From JAGBWK01 sp964544595 (GTDB lineage: Bacteria > Bacteroidota > Bacteroidia > Bacteroidales > Muribaculaceae): a stretch of DNA of 64,000 nt. Shown here piece after piece: positions 8,924 through 17,796 of the stretch. The notes below the pieces were generated by a model. That model ran no database searches, had not been told where the DNA came from, and saw nothing but the letters and a program-made list of their open reading frames with translations. Within the stretch, counting starts at the first letter, position 1. Each line of letters begins with the position of its first letter. Where the stretch lies: assembly GCA_964544595.1 (NCBI GenBank), contig CAZJBM010000002.1, forward strand, positions 1-64,000. Reading direction: 5' to 3'. The position numbers and the translations under genes are program-made.

Positions 8924-9835
8924 ATGAATTCAGTTAAAACGGACTATAATCAGTCAGCCGCCCCGATATGGCAAAAATCGCTCATATCGTTGTTGGCGGT
9001 GCTGCTTTTATTCCCTTTTAATGTTTTTTCAGTTTCTTTACGTAAAAATAACATTACGGAGACATCGCTTGAACAGGAGCCTAACGGCGCGACCACGCCA
9101 AGGCAACATTCCCCGATACGCCGCGGCGTCAGGCCTGCCTATCCAGGAGCCGAATTGCCCGATTCGATTCAGATAGGGCAGGAGCCCGTGGGCCCCGGAG
9201 CAGAGGTGATCGAGGACAGGATTAACGCCACCGGCGATCGAGTGATATTCACCCCTGTCGACACCGTAGCCATAGTAACCGATTCAATAGCGGCATTGAA
9301 ACTCGGCAACGGCATCGACGATTGGGTTCCGCGCGAATATGATTTCAACCCCGATCCGACTCGCGCCGTTTGGATGGCCGCGCTGTTTCCCGGGCTCGGT
9401 CAGCTGTATAACCGACGATACTGGAAATTACCACTCGTCGTTGGTGGTTACCTCGGTCTCGGATACGCTACCAGCTGGAACAACGGTATGCTCAGCGATT
9501 ATACCAAGGCTTATGCCGATATAATGGACAACGACCCCAACACCAAGTCGTATATGGACTTCTTCCCGCCGACCGTCACCGAGGAGTCGCTCGATAAGAC
9601 TTGGCTGACCAATGTTTTGCAGTCGCGCAAAAACTATTTTCGCCGCAACCGCGACCTATGTATAATAGGCATGGTGGCGGTTTATCTCGTTGCGATGGTT
9701 GACGCTTATGTTGATGCCTCGCTCGCTCATTTCGACATCTCTCCCGATCTCTCGATGGACGTGTATCCGTCGCTTATACAGGACGGGCGCAACCGCCTCC
9801 CGTCCCTTGGTCTCCAATGGGCCATAGTGTTTTAA
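8924..9835 (+). CDS. DUF5683 family envelope protein
   Basis: 303 residues from the ATG at 8924; an upstream in-frame TTG at 8888 is less likely. A hydrophobic segment at about 18-35 is followed by a proline-rich linker, then the DUF5683 region with ALFPGLGQLYNRRYWK and a membrane-like LVVGGYLGLGY stretch, and a second hydrophobic helix near residue 245. The GLGQ-Y-N pattern resembles small TM2-type membrane modules. It lies between parB and a lytic transglycosylase, an arrangement I recall as common in Bacteroidales, which suggests an envelope role. The biochemical function is unknown. Confidence 0.8.
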   Translation: MNSVKTDYNQSAAPIWQKSLISLLAVLLLFPFNVFSVSLRKNNITETSLEQEPNGATTPRQHSPIRRGVRPAYPGAELPDSIQIGQEPVGPGAEVIEDRINATGDRVIFTPVDTVAIVTDSIAALKLGNGIDDWVPREYDFNPDPTRAVWMAALFPGLGQLYNRRYWKLPLVVGGYLGLGYATSWNNGMLSDYTKAYADIMDNDPNTKSYMDFFPPTVTEESLDKTWLTNVLQSRKNYFRRNRDLCIIGMVAVYLVAMVDAYVDASLAHFDISPDLSMDVYPSLIQDGRNRLPSLGLQWAIVF

Positions 9836-9881
9836 ACGCTACCCTTATGTAAATCTCTTAACCAACAACTTAAGACAAGTA

Positions 9882-11678
9882 ATGACGTTCCCCAAAAAAC
9901 TCCTCTCGGCATTTTGTTTCGCAGCCGCCTCGCTCTCTGCTTTCGCAGCCGACAATATCCTCTCAATACGCGATACCATTAAAGACCCCAACCTCGTTTA
10001 CCCTGAGAGCTACGAGGCCGACGTGCACAATCTCAGAAAAAACTGGTATTTGCAGAATTACATTCTGCTTGATAAAAAGGTAGATAAGTCGGCCGATGTT
10101 GTCACAACCGACGATCAGTATATCGATCGACTGAAAAAGATGCCGACAGCTATCGAAATGCCCTTTAACGAGGTTGTTAAGTCATACATAGAGATGTACA
10201 CCGGCCGCAAGCGCGGGCTCGTGGAGACAATGCTCGGCATGAGCACATATTATATGCCTATATTCGAGGAAGCCCTTGAGCGCGAAGGTATGCCTCTTGA
10301 GCTTAAATATCTCCCGATCGTGGAGTCGGCGCTCAACCCCGATGCCGTAAGCCGCGCCGGCGCTACGGGTCTCTGGCAGTTTATGCTCGCCACTGGCCGC
10401 GACATGGGGCTTGAGATCAGCACCCTCGTTGACGAGCGTCGCGATCCCCTACGCTCGTCGGAGGCCGCAGCTCGCTTCCTCAAGCAGCTATACAACATTT
10501 ATGGCGACTGGAGCCTCGCGATAGCGGCTTACAACTGCGGTCCGGGCAACGTCAATAAGGCTCTTCGCCTCGCCGGCGGCGGCAAAAAGGATTTCTGGGA
10601 AATTTATCCCTATCTCCCCAAAGAGACCAAAGGCTACGTTCCGGTGTTTATCGCCGCTAACTATGTGATGAATTATTACGACAAGCATGGCATAAGCCCG
10701 GCCTTGGCTCGCCGTCCGATCCTTACCGACACTGTTCACGTCAACGAGCGCATCCATTTCAATCAGATTTCAGAGGTGCTCAACATCCCCGTGTCGGCGC
10801 TTCGCACGCTTAACCCCCAGTATCGCCAGGATATAATTCCCGGCAATGTTCACCCCTATGTGCTCATCCTCCCTTCTCATCAGGCGCTCGCGTTTACCGT
10901 GAGCCGCGACAGCATTCTTTGCCACGACATGGCTCTGTATGCCCAGCGCTCGACCGTAGAGGTTAACACCGGCAAAAATTCTAAGAAAAAAGGTAAAGAA
11001 GAGGTTGTGGAAACTACCTACGATACGCAGATAGCGGCGACTGACGCTACCCCCGCTCAGACCAATACGCAGGATGCGGCAACTAACGACCCCAATCCCT
11101 CTCGCCGCAATTACGCTTCGCAGCCTGCTGCCGACGCCAATTCCGATAAGGTTATCTACCATAAAGTTACCAAAGACGACACGTTCGCTTCGCTTGCCCA
11201 GCAATATGGAGTCACCGTAGAGTCAATTCAGGAAACCAACGGCATAAAGAATCTTCGCCGAGGTCGCACCGTCAAGATTGTCATCACTTCTGATGTAGCT
11301 CCGCAAGATATGGCCTCTGACTCTACAGCCGATCAGGCTCCTCAGCGCAAGACCGACAATGCGCCCACCGTCGAGCTGGCCAGAAAACAGCCTGTCGCGG
11401 CTGCCGCCCCCAAAGAGAATAAGCCTGTGGCATCGGCCAATACAACAAAGAAAAATTCGGCTAAGGCTGATAACTCAAAGAATAATAAAAACGGCAAAAA
11501 CGCGAAGAAAAATAAGAAAGAAAAGCGTCAGCGTCAATCGTACCATACAGTGAAATCGGGCGACAACTTCACCTCGATTGCCCGTCGCAACGGAGTCTCG
11601 GTGAAAGATATCGAGAAACTGAATCCCGGAGTTAAGGCCGGACGTATTCAGCCAGGTCAGAAAATCCGCGTGAAATAA
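9882..11678 (+). CDS. mltD: MltD-like membrane-bound lytic transglycosylase with two LysM domains
   Basis: 598 residues. A signal peptide covers about 1-23. The SLT domain (about 120-260) has the catalytic Glu148 in PIVESALNP, then GATGLWQF and AYNCGPGNV, the usual substrate-cleft motifs. LysM modules sit at about 425-467 and 553-598, separated by a Thr/Asn/Lys-rich linker, and would anchor the enzyme on peptidoglycan. It cleaves the MurNAc-GlcNAc bond with formation of 1,6-anhydro ends. This may link to the AmpG-like transporter at 55.6 kb, which could recover such anhydro-products. Confidence 0.92.
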   Translation: MTFPKKLLSAFCFAAASLSAFAADNILSIRDTIKDPNLVYPESYEADVHNLRKNWYLQNYILLDKKVDKSADVVTTDDQYIDRLKKMPTAIEMPFNEVVKSYIEMYTGRKRGLVETMLGMSTYYMPIFEEALEREGMPLELKYLPIVESALNPDAVSRAGATGLWQFMLATGRDMGLEISTLVDERRDPLRSSEAAARFLKQLYNIYGDWSLAIAAYNCGPGNVNKALRLAGGGKKDFWEIYPYLPKETKGYVPVFIAANYVMNYYDKHGISPALARRPILTDTVHVNERIHFNQISEVLNIPVSALRTLNPQYRQDIIPGNVHPYVLILPSHQALAFTVSRDSILCHDMALYAQRSTVEVNTGKNSKKKGKEEVVETTYDTQIAATDATPAQTNTQDAATNDPNPSRRNYASQPAADANSDKVIYHKVTKDDTFASLAQQYGVTVESIQETNGIKNLRRGRTVKIVITSDVAPQDMASDSTADQAPQRKTDNAPTVELARKQPVAAAAPKENKPVASANTTKKNSAKADNSKNNKNGKNAKKNKKEKRQRQSYHTVKSGDNFTSIARRNGVSVKDIEKLNPGVKAGRIQPGQKIRVK

Positions 11679-11705
11679 ACGATTGCTATCGTCAGTAATA
11701 CAATG

Positions 11706-11738
11706 AAACGGAGGGTGCGCTTAGCATCCTCCGTTTTT
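11706..11738. terminator. Bidirectional terminator between mltD and znuC
   Basis: AAACGGAGG and CCTCCGTTTTT form a 9-10 bp stem with T tracts on both strands. It serves the convergent mltD and znuC genes; the znuC stop codon lies inside the hairpin. Confidence 0.8.
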
Positions 11739-12431
11739 ATGAGTATGGGTATTTGGGCAAGGACAGTCGAGAGTGAAATAGTGGTGTCCGGCATGACATT
11801 CTTCGATGCCGCGGTCAACGATGAGATGCCTGTTGGCCATAGCCGCGATACGGCTCATCTCATGGCTGACGAGAACTATTGTGGTAGTAGGGGCTACCTC
11901 CTCGATTATCTCGTAGATGCGCGATTCAAACCGCTTGTCGATATAGCTAAGCGGCTCGTCGAGCAGAAGCACCTGCGGCTTGGCTATCAGGGCGCGTCCG
12001 ATCAGAGCGCGCTGCAGCTGCCCCCCGGATAGTTGGCTTATCGTGTAGTCGCGGCGCTCGGTTAAACCGACAAGCTGGAGAGTGTCGCCTACCAATTTCT
12101 CGCGGTCGTCATCGCTGAGACCTTTCTTTGAAATCAGCCCGAAACTTATGACTTCCTCAACCGTGATCGGAAAGTGACTGTCGATCATGTTTTTCTGCGG
12201 CAGATAGCCTATCGAAAGCGGTTTGCCGTCGGGCGACGGATGATATGTGACGCGCCCCGATGTGGGCTTTAGAAGTTTCAGTATTATTCTCAGCAGTGTG
12301 GTTTTTCCTCCGCCATTAGGCCCGGTTATAGCGATAAAGTCACCTTTATTTATGTCGAGATTGACATCGCTGAGCACAGTGCGGCCATCCCACTGCATCG
12401 AAACGTCGCTCAAAGAAATAAGATTACGCAT
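11721..12431 (-). CDS. znuC: Zinc/manganese ABC transporter ATPase
   Basis: 236 residues. Walker A GPNGGGKT is at 37-44, the signature LSGGQ at 134-138 and Walker B LLLDEP at 155-160. The C-terminal tail is unusually rich in His and Cys (ECHAGHHYF and CPCPNTHTHK), which fits zinc handling. It overlaps the upstream substrate-binding protein by one base (TAATG), indicating translational coupling. A terminator follows at once, so no permease gene (znuB) is in this operon. The metal, zinc rather than manganese, is inferred from the His-rich partner. Confidence 0.88.
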   Translation of the reverse strand: MRNLISLSDVSMQWDGRTVLSDVNLDINKGDFIAITGPNGGGKTTLLRIILKLLKPTSGRVTYHPSPDGKPLSIGYLPQKNMIDSHFPITVEEVISFGLISKKGLSDDDREKLVGDTLQLVGLTERRDYTISQLSGGQLQRALIGRALIAKPQVLLLDEPLSYIDKRFESRIYEIIEEVAPTTTIVLVSHEMSRIAAMANRHLIVDRGIEECHAGHHYFTLDCPCPNTHTHKNGGC

Positions 12432-13330
12432 TATTTGGAAATTATCGCGTTTGTGACGTTGTTTAGCTCACCCTCCCAGTCGGCTGAGAGCGGATTGATT
12501 TCGACAGGCGCGATGCCGAGCTGCCGGGCGACGTTTTCGGCCTGCGCAGGGTCGAAATTCTTCTGAATGAATATGGCTTTCACGTTGGAGTCGGATGCTT
12601 TCATTATATTTTCACGCAGTCGCTTAGCCGACATATCCTTATTTTCCTCGCCGAGAGTGATTTGACGCAATCCGTAGTCGCGGGCAAAATAGGAGAGCGA
12701 CGGATGCCATACAAGGAAGCTCGCGCCGCAGGCCGAATCGGCTATGCGGCTGGCGATAGCCTGATCCATAGAATCGAGCCTATGTTGAAGCCGGGCAAGA
12801 TTGTCGGCGTAATAGACGGCGCGGTCGGGGTCGATTTCAGCGAGCGATCGGCCCATGTTGGCGGCAATGATTTTCAGGTTTTTTACCGACGACCATGTGT
12901 GGGGATCTACCGCCTCAGTGTCGTGGGAATGACTCTCATGGGCTTCGGCCGAGTGGGAGTGAGTGCCCTGTATAAGTTTGATTCCCTTGGAATTGTCGTG
13001 AAACGTCAGGTTTGGGGCCGAATCGCCGATTTTGGCGGTCAGAGTCTCCTCAAAGGGGAGATTGCCTATTTTGAAATAAGCCTGAGCCGAGGCAACACTC
13101 TTGAGGTCGCTCACCGAGGTCTCGAATGTTTCGGGATTGGAGTCGGCGCGGAGCAGGGTGACGATATTGATCGAGTCGCCGCCTATAGCTCTGAGTAACT
13201 CGGCTTGCGGGGGCAGGCTCACCGCTATCGTGACCTTACCGTTGCTCTGATCAGAATGTGAGCAGGCGGTCAGCGAGAAGGCCGCGGCGGCTATAATGAG
13301 CGATTTTATAATGGTCGAGCGTATGTTCAT
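12431..13330 (-). CDS. znuA: Zinc ABC transporter substrate-binding lipoprotein
   Basis: 299 residues from the ATG at 13330, chosen because it gives a lipoprotein signal (SLIIAAAAFSLTAC with lipobox Cys). The protein belongs to the cluster A-I metal-binding family. It has a His-rich loop (HSHSAEAHESHSHD, about residues 120-135) and a following DPHTW motif, as in ZnuA zinc chaperoning loops. It captures zinc in the periplasm for ZnuC. It is divergent from an Lrp/AsnC regulator, with a palindrome in the shared promoter region. Confidence 0.88.
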   Translation of the reverse strand: MNIRSTIIKSLIIAAAAFSLTACSHSDQSNGKVTIAVSLPPQAELLRAIGGDSINIVTLLRADSNPETFETSVSDLKSVASAQAYFKIGNLPFEETLTAKIGDSAPNLTFHDNSKGIKLIQGTHSHSAEAHESHSHDTEAVDPHTWSSVKNLKIIAANMGRSLAEIDPDRAVYYADNLARLQHRLDSMDQAIASRIADSACGASFLVWHPSLSYFARDYGLRQITLGEENKDMSAKRLRENIMKASDSNVKAIFIQKNFDPAQAENVARQLGIAPVEINPLSADWEGELNNVTNAIISK

Positions 13331-13351
13331 CTGAAATTTTTTTACAAAATT

Positions 13352-13385
13352 AAAAAAATTCAATAATAATTCATTGAATTTTTTT
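13352..13385. promoter_or_regulatory. Palindromic operator between znuA and lrp
   Basis: AAAAAAATTCAAT and ATTGAATTTTTTT form a near-perfect inverted repeat with a short AT spacer. It overlaps the lrp promoter and a TAATTTTG -7 box for znuA (13352-13345 on the minus strand). A regulator bound here could act on both directions. Lrp autoregulation or a zinc-responsive Fur-family factor are the obvious options. Confidence 0.55.
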
Positions 13386-13402
13386 AATTATCGCTATATT
13401 TG
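13374..13402 (+). promoter_or_regulatory. Promoter of the Lrp/AsnC gene
   Basis: TTG (13374-13376), an 18-nt spacer and TATATTTG (13395-13402) fit the Bacteroidetes consensus. The start codon is 96 nt downstream. Confidence 0.65.
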
Positions 13403-13497
13403 CAATGAAAACCGCCAAAACAGGCTTTACTTGCCGTCGATGATAGTAATCGCGCAATTGAGCAGGGAAAAAGCCTGAAAATTTAATAAAATTTTTT

Positions 13498-13971
13498 ATG
13501 TCACAATCGCAACTCGACAATCTTGATATTAAGATTCTTAAGATGTTATCCGACAATGCGCGTAAGCCGTTTCTCGAAATAGCTCGCGAATGTGGGGTAT
13601 CGGGCGCCGCAATCCACCAGCGCATGGCCAAATTGCAGTCAATGGGAGTGATAACCGGATCTGTCACCCAGATCAATCCCAGCATGATCGGCTATGAGAC
13701 CTGCGCCTTCATGGGCTTCTTCCTGAAAGACCCTTCCACATTCAAGGATGTTATTCACGAGCTTGAGCAAATTCCTGAGGTGGTCGAATGTCATTTCACC
13801 ACCGGGCAATACGATATTTTCGTCAAGCTTCATGCGCGCAACAACGACCACCTGCTTCATCTCATCCACGAGAAGTTGCAGAATCTCGGCCTTTCGCGCA
13901 CCGAATCGCTCATCTCTTTCAAAGAAGTATTCAAGCGTCCATTGCCTATATCCCCCGAAAACATTCTTTAA
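13498..13971 (+). CDS. Lrp/AsnC family transcriptional regulator
   Basis: 157 residues. The N-terminal helix-turn-helix (about 5-60) reads LDNLDIKILKML with GVSGAAIHQRMAKL as the recognition part. The C-terminal RAM ligand-binding domain (about 70-145) has the strand pattern EVVECHFTTGQYDIFVKL. Such regulators form octamers and respond to amino acids. It is divergent from znuA; the shared palindrome makes autoregulation likely. The ligand is unknown. Confidence 0.92.
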   Translation: MSQSQLDNLDIKILKMLSDNARKPFLEIARECGVSGAAIHQRMAKLQSMGVITGSVTQINPSMIGYETCAFMGFFLKDPSTFKDVIHELEQIPEVVECHFTTGQYDIFVKLHARNNDHLLHLIHEKLQNLGLSRTESLISFKEVFKRPLPISPENIL

Positions 13972-14046
13972 GAGTTAGGCTTCTGCCCGGCCGAAACGCA
14001 TCTCGCGGATTCCTTCTCTCCCAACAATATTTAATTGATCATAATT

Positions 14047-14604
14047 ATGGTATATACATTCAGAGTAGTTTCAGATGAAGTTGATAATTTCCGTCGCGAA
14101 ATAAAAATCGACGCCGACGACTCTTTCCTCGACCTTAAAAACGCTATATGCGACAGCGTCGGGTTTGATAAAAACCAGATTTGCTCATTTTTTCTCTGCG
14201 AGGACAATTGGGAGAAAGACAAAGAGATCACGCTCGAAGATATGGGCTCGGACTCATCGGAGGATGTTTATCTGATGGAGGACACAATCCTCAGCGATTT
14301 CGTGGAGGATGAAGGCCAGCGATTGATGTTCACTTTCGATTATCTGACCGACCGCTCCTTCTTTATCGAGATGAAGTCTATCGAGACCGGCACTAACCTC
14401 TCCGAGCCCTTGTGCACTCTCGCGATGGGCAATCCTCCCGCCCAGATGATGGATATAGATGTGTTTGAGGCTAAAGCCAACGCTAAGGCCGCGGCCACTA
14501 CGCTCGACGATTTCGACGAAGAGTTTTATGGGGAAAACCAGTATAATGAAGACGAATTTGATGTCGAGGGATTCGATGAAATGCGATTCGACGACAAATT
14601 CTGA
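14047..14604 (+). CDS. Plasmid pRiA4b ORF-3-like family protein
   Basis: 185 residues from the ATG at 14047 (MVYTFRVVSD); an in-frame TTG at 14035 is less likely. The N-terminal half matches the PRiA4_ORF3/IS1096-passenger fold: a beta strand with FRVVSDE, then FLDLKNAICDSVGFD and a F-x-C-x-x-x-W pattern. The C-terminus is very acidic (DEDEF-type). Function is unknown across the family. It is a single gene in core Bacteroidales DNA with its own terminator. Confidence 0.8.
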   Translation: MVYTFRVVSDEVDNFRREIKIDADDSFLDLKNAICDSVGFDKNQICSFFLCEDNWEKDKEITLEDMGSDSSEDVYLMEDTILSDFVEDEGQRLMFTFDYLTDRSFFIEMKSIETGTNLSEPLCTLAMGNPPAQMMDIDVFEAKANAKAAATTLDDFDEEFYGENQYNEDEFDVEGFDEMRFDDKF

Positions 14605-14621
14605 TACCTCTCATTAGTCCT

Positions 14622-14662
14622 AAAAAAATTAAAAGCCTCCGCTATGGAGGCTTTAATTTTTT
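14622..14662. terminator. Bidirectional terminator
   Basis: AAAAAATTAAAAGCCTCC and GGAGGCTTTAATTTTTT form a long stem around a 5-nt loop. It ends both the pRiA4b-like gene and the convergent nitroreductase gene. Confidence 0.85.
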
Positions 14663-15504
14663 CACTTAGGTTGCCAGGAGGCTATATAGCGATAGTTGCT
14701 CGGTTGGTCGGGTAGCTTCGGGTCGTCGATCACAAATTCGCCATCGATCTTATCGCTTATCGCAGTGAGGTGGAAATGGCAAATGGCTATACCCATGTCG
14801 ATGTAGCGGAAAGTTAGCTCGGAGGCGTCGGGTTTCGGCTTGGTTGCCGCGTAAAAATGAAAATTGTTGCCTATTTTCACTATACGCCATGGCTGGGTAT
14901 TGGTTGCAGAGGGGGCGATGCGCACCATTTCGAGAGCGTTGTCGTAGGCGCCGGCGTTCCAAAGCGAGAGAGGAGTGGTGAAGTTTCCGTCGAAAAACAA
15001 TTCATCCCACGGCTTGCGGGTGTCGGACTTGGCGAATCGGCGCATCACGCGCTCCACCATACGGCGTTTTGTGGCAGTGCCGACAGGGCTGACGGCCGGA
15101 AGAATGTAGCCCGCAGGTATTTTCATCGTGCGGGAGAAACGCTTGTAGGAGAACGTCGCGCCGAGCCATACCGTTCCGAGGCCGATCGACGTGATATAGA
15201 GGATAAGCTGCTCAAACTCATATCCGGCGGCCAGGAGAGCTATCTGCGAGTCTTCGCACATCAGTCCGAGATAAGTCTTTGCGCCCTTGATAATGCCGTA
15301 AGTGCCGAGTTTTTCTCCCGGTTGGAGATTTACTTTGTCGGCCATCGCGATTTTCACCTTATCGATGCCGAAAGGATTGGTTAGATTATCAGCATATTGC
15401 CTTATAAGACGCCGTTGCGCGTCGGTCAGCGGCTTCTCCTCGTCGTAAGTGCGCACGCTTGTGCGCTCCTTAATGGTTTCTATTACGTCAAATCCGATAT
15501 TCAT
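14662..15504 (-). CDS. Nitroreductase family protein (TM1586-like)
   Basis: 280 residues. The N-terminus has the ERTSVRTYDEE motif of flavin-dependent nitroreductases, where Arg and Ser contact FMN phosphate. The second half has APSATNTQPWR, another FMN-site signature, in a two-lobed single chain like TM1586-type enzymes. It probably reduces nitro or quinone-like compounds with NAD(P)H, but the substrate is unknown. The start codon lies only 6 nt after a terminator-like hairpin, which is discussed separately. Confidence 0.85.
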   Translation of the reverse strand: MNIGFDVIETIKERTSVRTYDEEKPLTDAQRRLIRQYADNLTNPFGIDKVKIAMADKVNLQPGEKLGTYGIIKGAKTYLGLMCEDSQIALLAAGYEFEQLILYITSIGLGTVWLGATFSYKRFSRTMKIPAGYILPAVSPVGTATKRRMVERVMRRFAKSDTRKPWDELFFDGNFTTPLSLWNAGAYDNALEMVRIAPSATNTQPWRIVKIGNNFHFYAATKPKPDASELTFRYIDMGIAICHFHLTAISDKIDGEFVIDDPKLPDQPSNYRYIASWQPK

Positions 15505-15505
15505 G

Positions 15506-15535
15506 GTAAAAACGAGCCTCTTATGGAGGCTCGTT
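15506..15535 (-). terminator. Intrinsic terminator of the channel operon
   Basis: On the minus strand AACGAGCCTC, a five-base loop and GAGGCTCGTT are followed by a T tract: a 10-bp stem. It should end transcripts of the upstream channel gene, just before the nitroreductase ATG at 15504. Confidence 0.75.
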
Positions 15536-15536
15536 G

Positions 15537-15567
15537 CAAATTAAGTTAAAAAAATACATTCGCGCAA
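15537..15567 (-). promoter_or_regulatory. Candidate promoter of the nitroreductase
   Basis: TTG (15567-15565), a 20-nt spacer and TTAATTTG (15544-15537) lie on the minus strand, one mismatch from consensus. The start site would fall near 15530, inside the first arm of the terminator, so this transcript could not form the full hairpin. Confidence 0.45.
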
Positions 15568-15672
15568 CTTTTTAAACATTTTTAAATCGCCCAATCCCTG
15601 TCCTAACCTATATCCATTGACTTTAACAATCGTAGTCATAAACGGAATTTTGGGCCTGGTGCGATAGTTACG

Positions 15673-17391
15673 CTAAAAGTAGCCACTGAAGCCTATGTCT
15701 TTTTGTTTGAGGATAGGGGAGGGCTCGGGCATCTCCTCGCCCTTGATCGATTGCCAGATGTCGCGGGCGATTATTTCGGCAAGTACTATGCGGTTGGGAT
15801 CCCACAGCACCTTGTCCCACTCGATACGCAGGATAATATTGTTGGAAGGGAATTTATGCCGTCTAAAGAACTTCCGCGGATTCGCCACTACATGATACTT
15901 CTGATGGTCGCAGTCAAATCCAAGCCTTGACTTTATGTTGGCCGTTAAGTTTTCGTAAAGCTTGGTGTATCGTTTAGAGTCTTTCACCAGCAGGTCCTCT
16001 CCGCCCATCTCCTCGTCACCTTTATTTCCTCCGATTTCAAAGTGAATTTGTGTGGGGTATTCAGGCTCCAACTGCCCGCTTGCGGCTAAAACTATTACCG
16101 ACCAGGCATCCTCGCGCGACAGCAGCATGTTTAAATCGTTAACGAAATCGGCAAGCCCCGGCACGGCATTGATATCATCCTGGCTTAAGAAGGATTTATA
16201 GTTGGCTGTATCTCCTAATTCTCTGCTCACAAAATTAAAACCACCAATCGCGGCGAGATAAAACGACCAGTTGCTTATACCCATGTCAATACAGCTCGAC
16301 GGGGATATGATAGTTATGTTAGAGCCCCGGTCAATCAGGCATCCGTAACTGCGGTTTACGAAAAAATGCTCAACCCCTATGTTGTCGTTGGGATTTTTTC
16401 GCATCGGTATGGAGCTGGCGGTGTTGACAAGCCTGAAATGGGGAGCGTTGCCCGATGTCACAGCCTCGACGATATTGTCCATCGTCATCGACAGCTTTGT
16501 CTGGAGAGTGACGATCGACAGGTAGGGGGGCAAAACCTGGTAGCCCGACGGACGGTCGAGCTTGCGCTGAAAGGCGGAGCGGAGTTTATCGGCGTTTTCG
16601 CGCATCACGTTGCTCTTGTTCCTGTTCTCGATCGCCTCGGTGAACCCGGCTCCGAGTATACCCGCCGGCACAGCCACTATAGCGATACCTAAAATGCCCA
16701 CGAGGCAAGCTATTATCTTGCCGCCGAACGTAATGGGAGGCGTGTCGGCAAATTGCCCCGGATCCCCGATATATTGTGCGAATGACCATATCACCGACCT
16801 GATTCCGTTGTCGTATACCTCAGGCTGCGCATCGTGCTCGTAGACGTAGAGCATTATTGAAAGAATGAAAGTGACAATCACCAGAAATTGCATTGACACT
16901 ATGAGCTCATTTTTCTTCTCTTTGATCGAGTCGGATAGAAGACTGAAGCTGCTGGCATATCGAGTGAGACGAAACACTCGTATGATGCGCGCCGTGCGCA
17001 GGATTCTCATGCCGTTGTAGGTCAGCGGCATGAAATATTGAATGATGAAGGGGTAGGTGGAAATCACGTCGATGAAGCCGTAAAACGTGCAGCAATATCT
17101 TATACGCCCTTTTATTCCCTTGTACTTGGGGTTTTGTTCAGGAGCCGCCCATATGCGCAGGCTCACTTCGACGATAAAAAACCACAGTGTGATTTCGTTG
17201 ATGATGTAAAGTATTCTTTGCATTTGAGCGCCAACCGGTAGAGTAGACGCGAAGATCTCGACTGAGCTGAGTAATATCATGAACACGATTACCCAGTCAA
17301 CTATGTTATACCATTGTCTTGTTCCCAGATTGTCGTCAAACACCAATCCTAATTTATGACGAAAGGAAAGTAAACGGCTCTTGAATGTCAT
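15673..17391 (-). CDS. Voltage-sensor-type ion channel with large C-terminal cytosolic domain
   Basis: 572 residues. Six membrane helices occupy about 27-250: S1 at 30-50, S2 60-82, S3 100-122, an arginine-rich S4 at 128-145 (RILRTARIIRVFRLTRY), S5 162-185 and S6 224-250. The re-entrant pore segment (about 197-215) carries YIGDPGQ where potassium channels have TVGYGD. Residues 260-572 form a cytosolic domain not recognised. The gene overlaps its upstream neighbour by ATGA, so the two are co-translated. Ion selectivity cannot be predicted from this filter. Confidence 0.85.
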   Translation of the reverse strand: MTFKSRLLSFRHKLGLVFDDNLGTRQWYNIVDWVIVFMILLSSVEIFASTLPVGAQMQRILYIINEITLWFFIVEVSLRIWAAPEQNPKYKGIKGRIRYCCTFYGFIDVISTYPFIIQYFMPLTYNGMRILRTARIIRVFRLTRYASSFSLLSDSIKEKKNELIVSMQFLVIVTFILSIMLYVYEHDAQPEVYDNGIRSVIWSFAQYIGDPGQFADTPPITFGGKIIACLVGILGIAIVAVPAGILGAGFTEAIENRNKSNVMRENADKLRSAFQRKLDRPSGYQVLPPYLSIVTLQTKLSMTMDNIVEAVTSGNAPHFRLVNTASSIPMRKNPNDNIGVEHFFVNRSYGCLIDRGSNITIISPSSCIDMGISNWSFYLAAIGGFNFVSRELGDTANYKSFLSQDDINAVPGLADFVNDLNMLLSREDAWSVIVLAASGQLEPEYPTQIHFEIGGNKGDEEMGGEDLLVKDSKRYTKLYENLTANIKSRLGFDCDHQKYHVVANPRKFFRRHKFPSNNIILRIEWDKVLWDPNRIVLAEIIARDIWQSIKGEEMPEPSPILKQKDIGFSGYF

Positions 17392-17756
17392 CGATGTTTA
17401 TAAAGAAAAAATATTAAAGCTACAACCCATAGCATGACGATAAGAACTATGTCCTCTTTGTTGGGGTTGATAATCGCGTTGTATGTTCCGGCAAATAGCA
17501 CCAATCCGGCTATCCAGTACCAGCACCCCCGCCGTTGAGCCTGAGGTTTAGGGGTTCTTGCGGATCGGGTGGTATAGGATTGGTATCCTCTGCGGCGAGG
17601 TATATTATCCGAGCTATACTGTTTTTGTCGTGGGCGAGATTTGGTGGTAGCCACGCGATAGGGCGTTGACCATTTGTCGCCAAAAACACCGTTGCTGACC
17701 CGTTTCGCGGTGTTTCGACCCATTTGTCCCCAGAATGCTTTGAAAAATGTACCCAT
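17388..17756 (-). CDS. Small two-helix membrane protein, channel partner
   Basis: 122 residues. The N-terminal half is basic and polar (FGDKWSTPYR and a serine/arginine-rich stretch). Two hydrophobic helices follow at about 72-90 and 98-117. It overlaps the channel gene by four bases (ATGA) and is the first gene of that unit. A strong terminator (17797-17838) separates it from the operon further right. It may be a channel accessory subunit, inferred only from the coupling. Confidence 0.65.
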   Translation of the reverse strand: MGTFFKAFWGQMGRNTAKRVSNGVFGDKWSTPYRVATTKSRPRQKQYSSDNIPRRRGYQSYTTRSARTPKPQAQRRGCWYWIAGLVLFAGTYNAIINPNKEDIVLIVMLWVVALIFFLYKHR

Positions 17757-17796
17757 ATCTGCTTACGCTGAAGTATACGTTATTGGCCATAAGATA

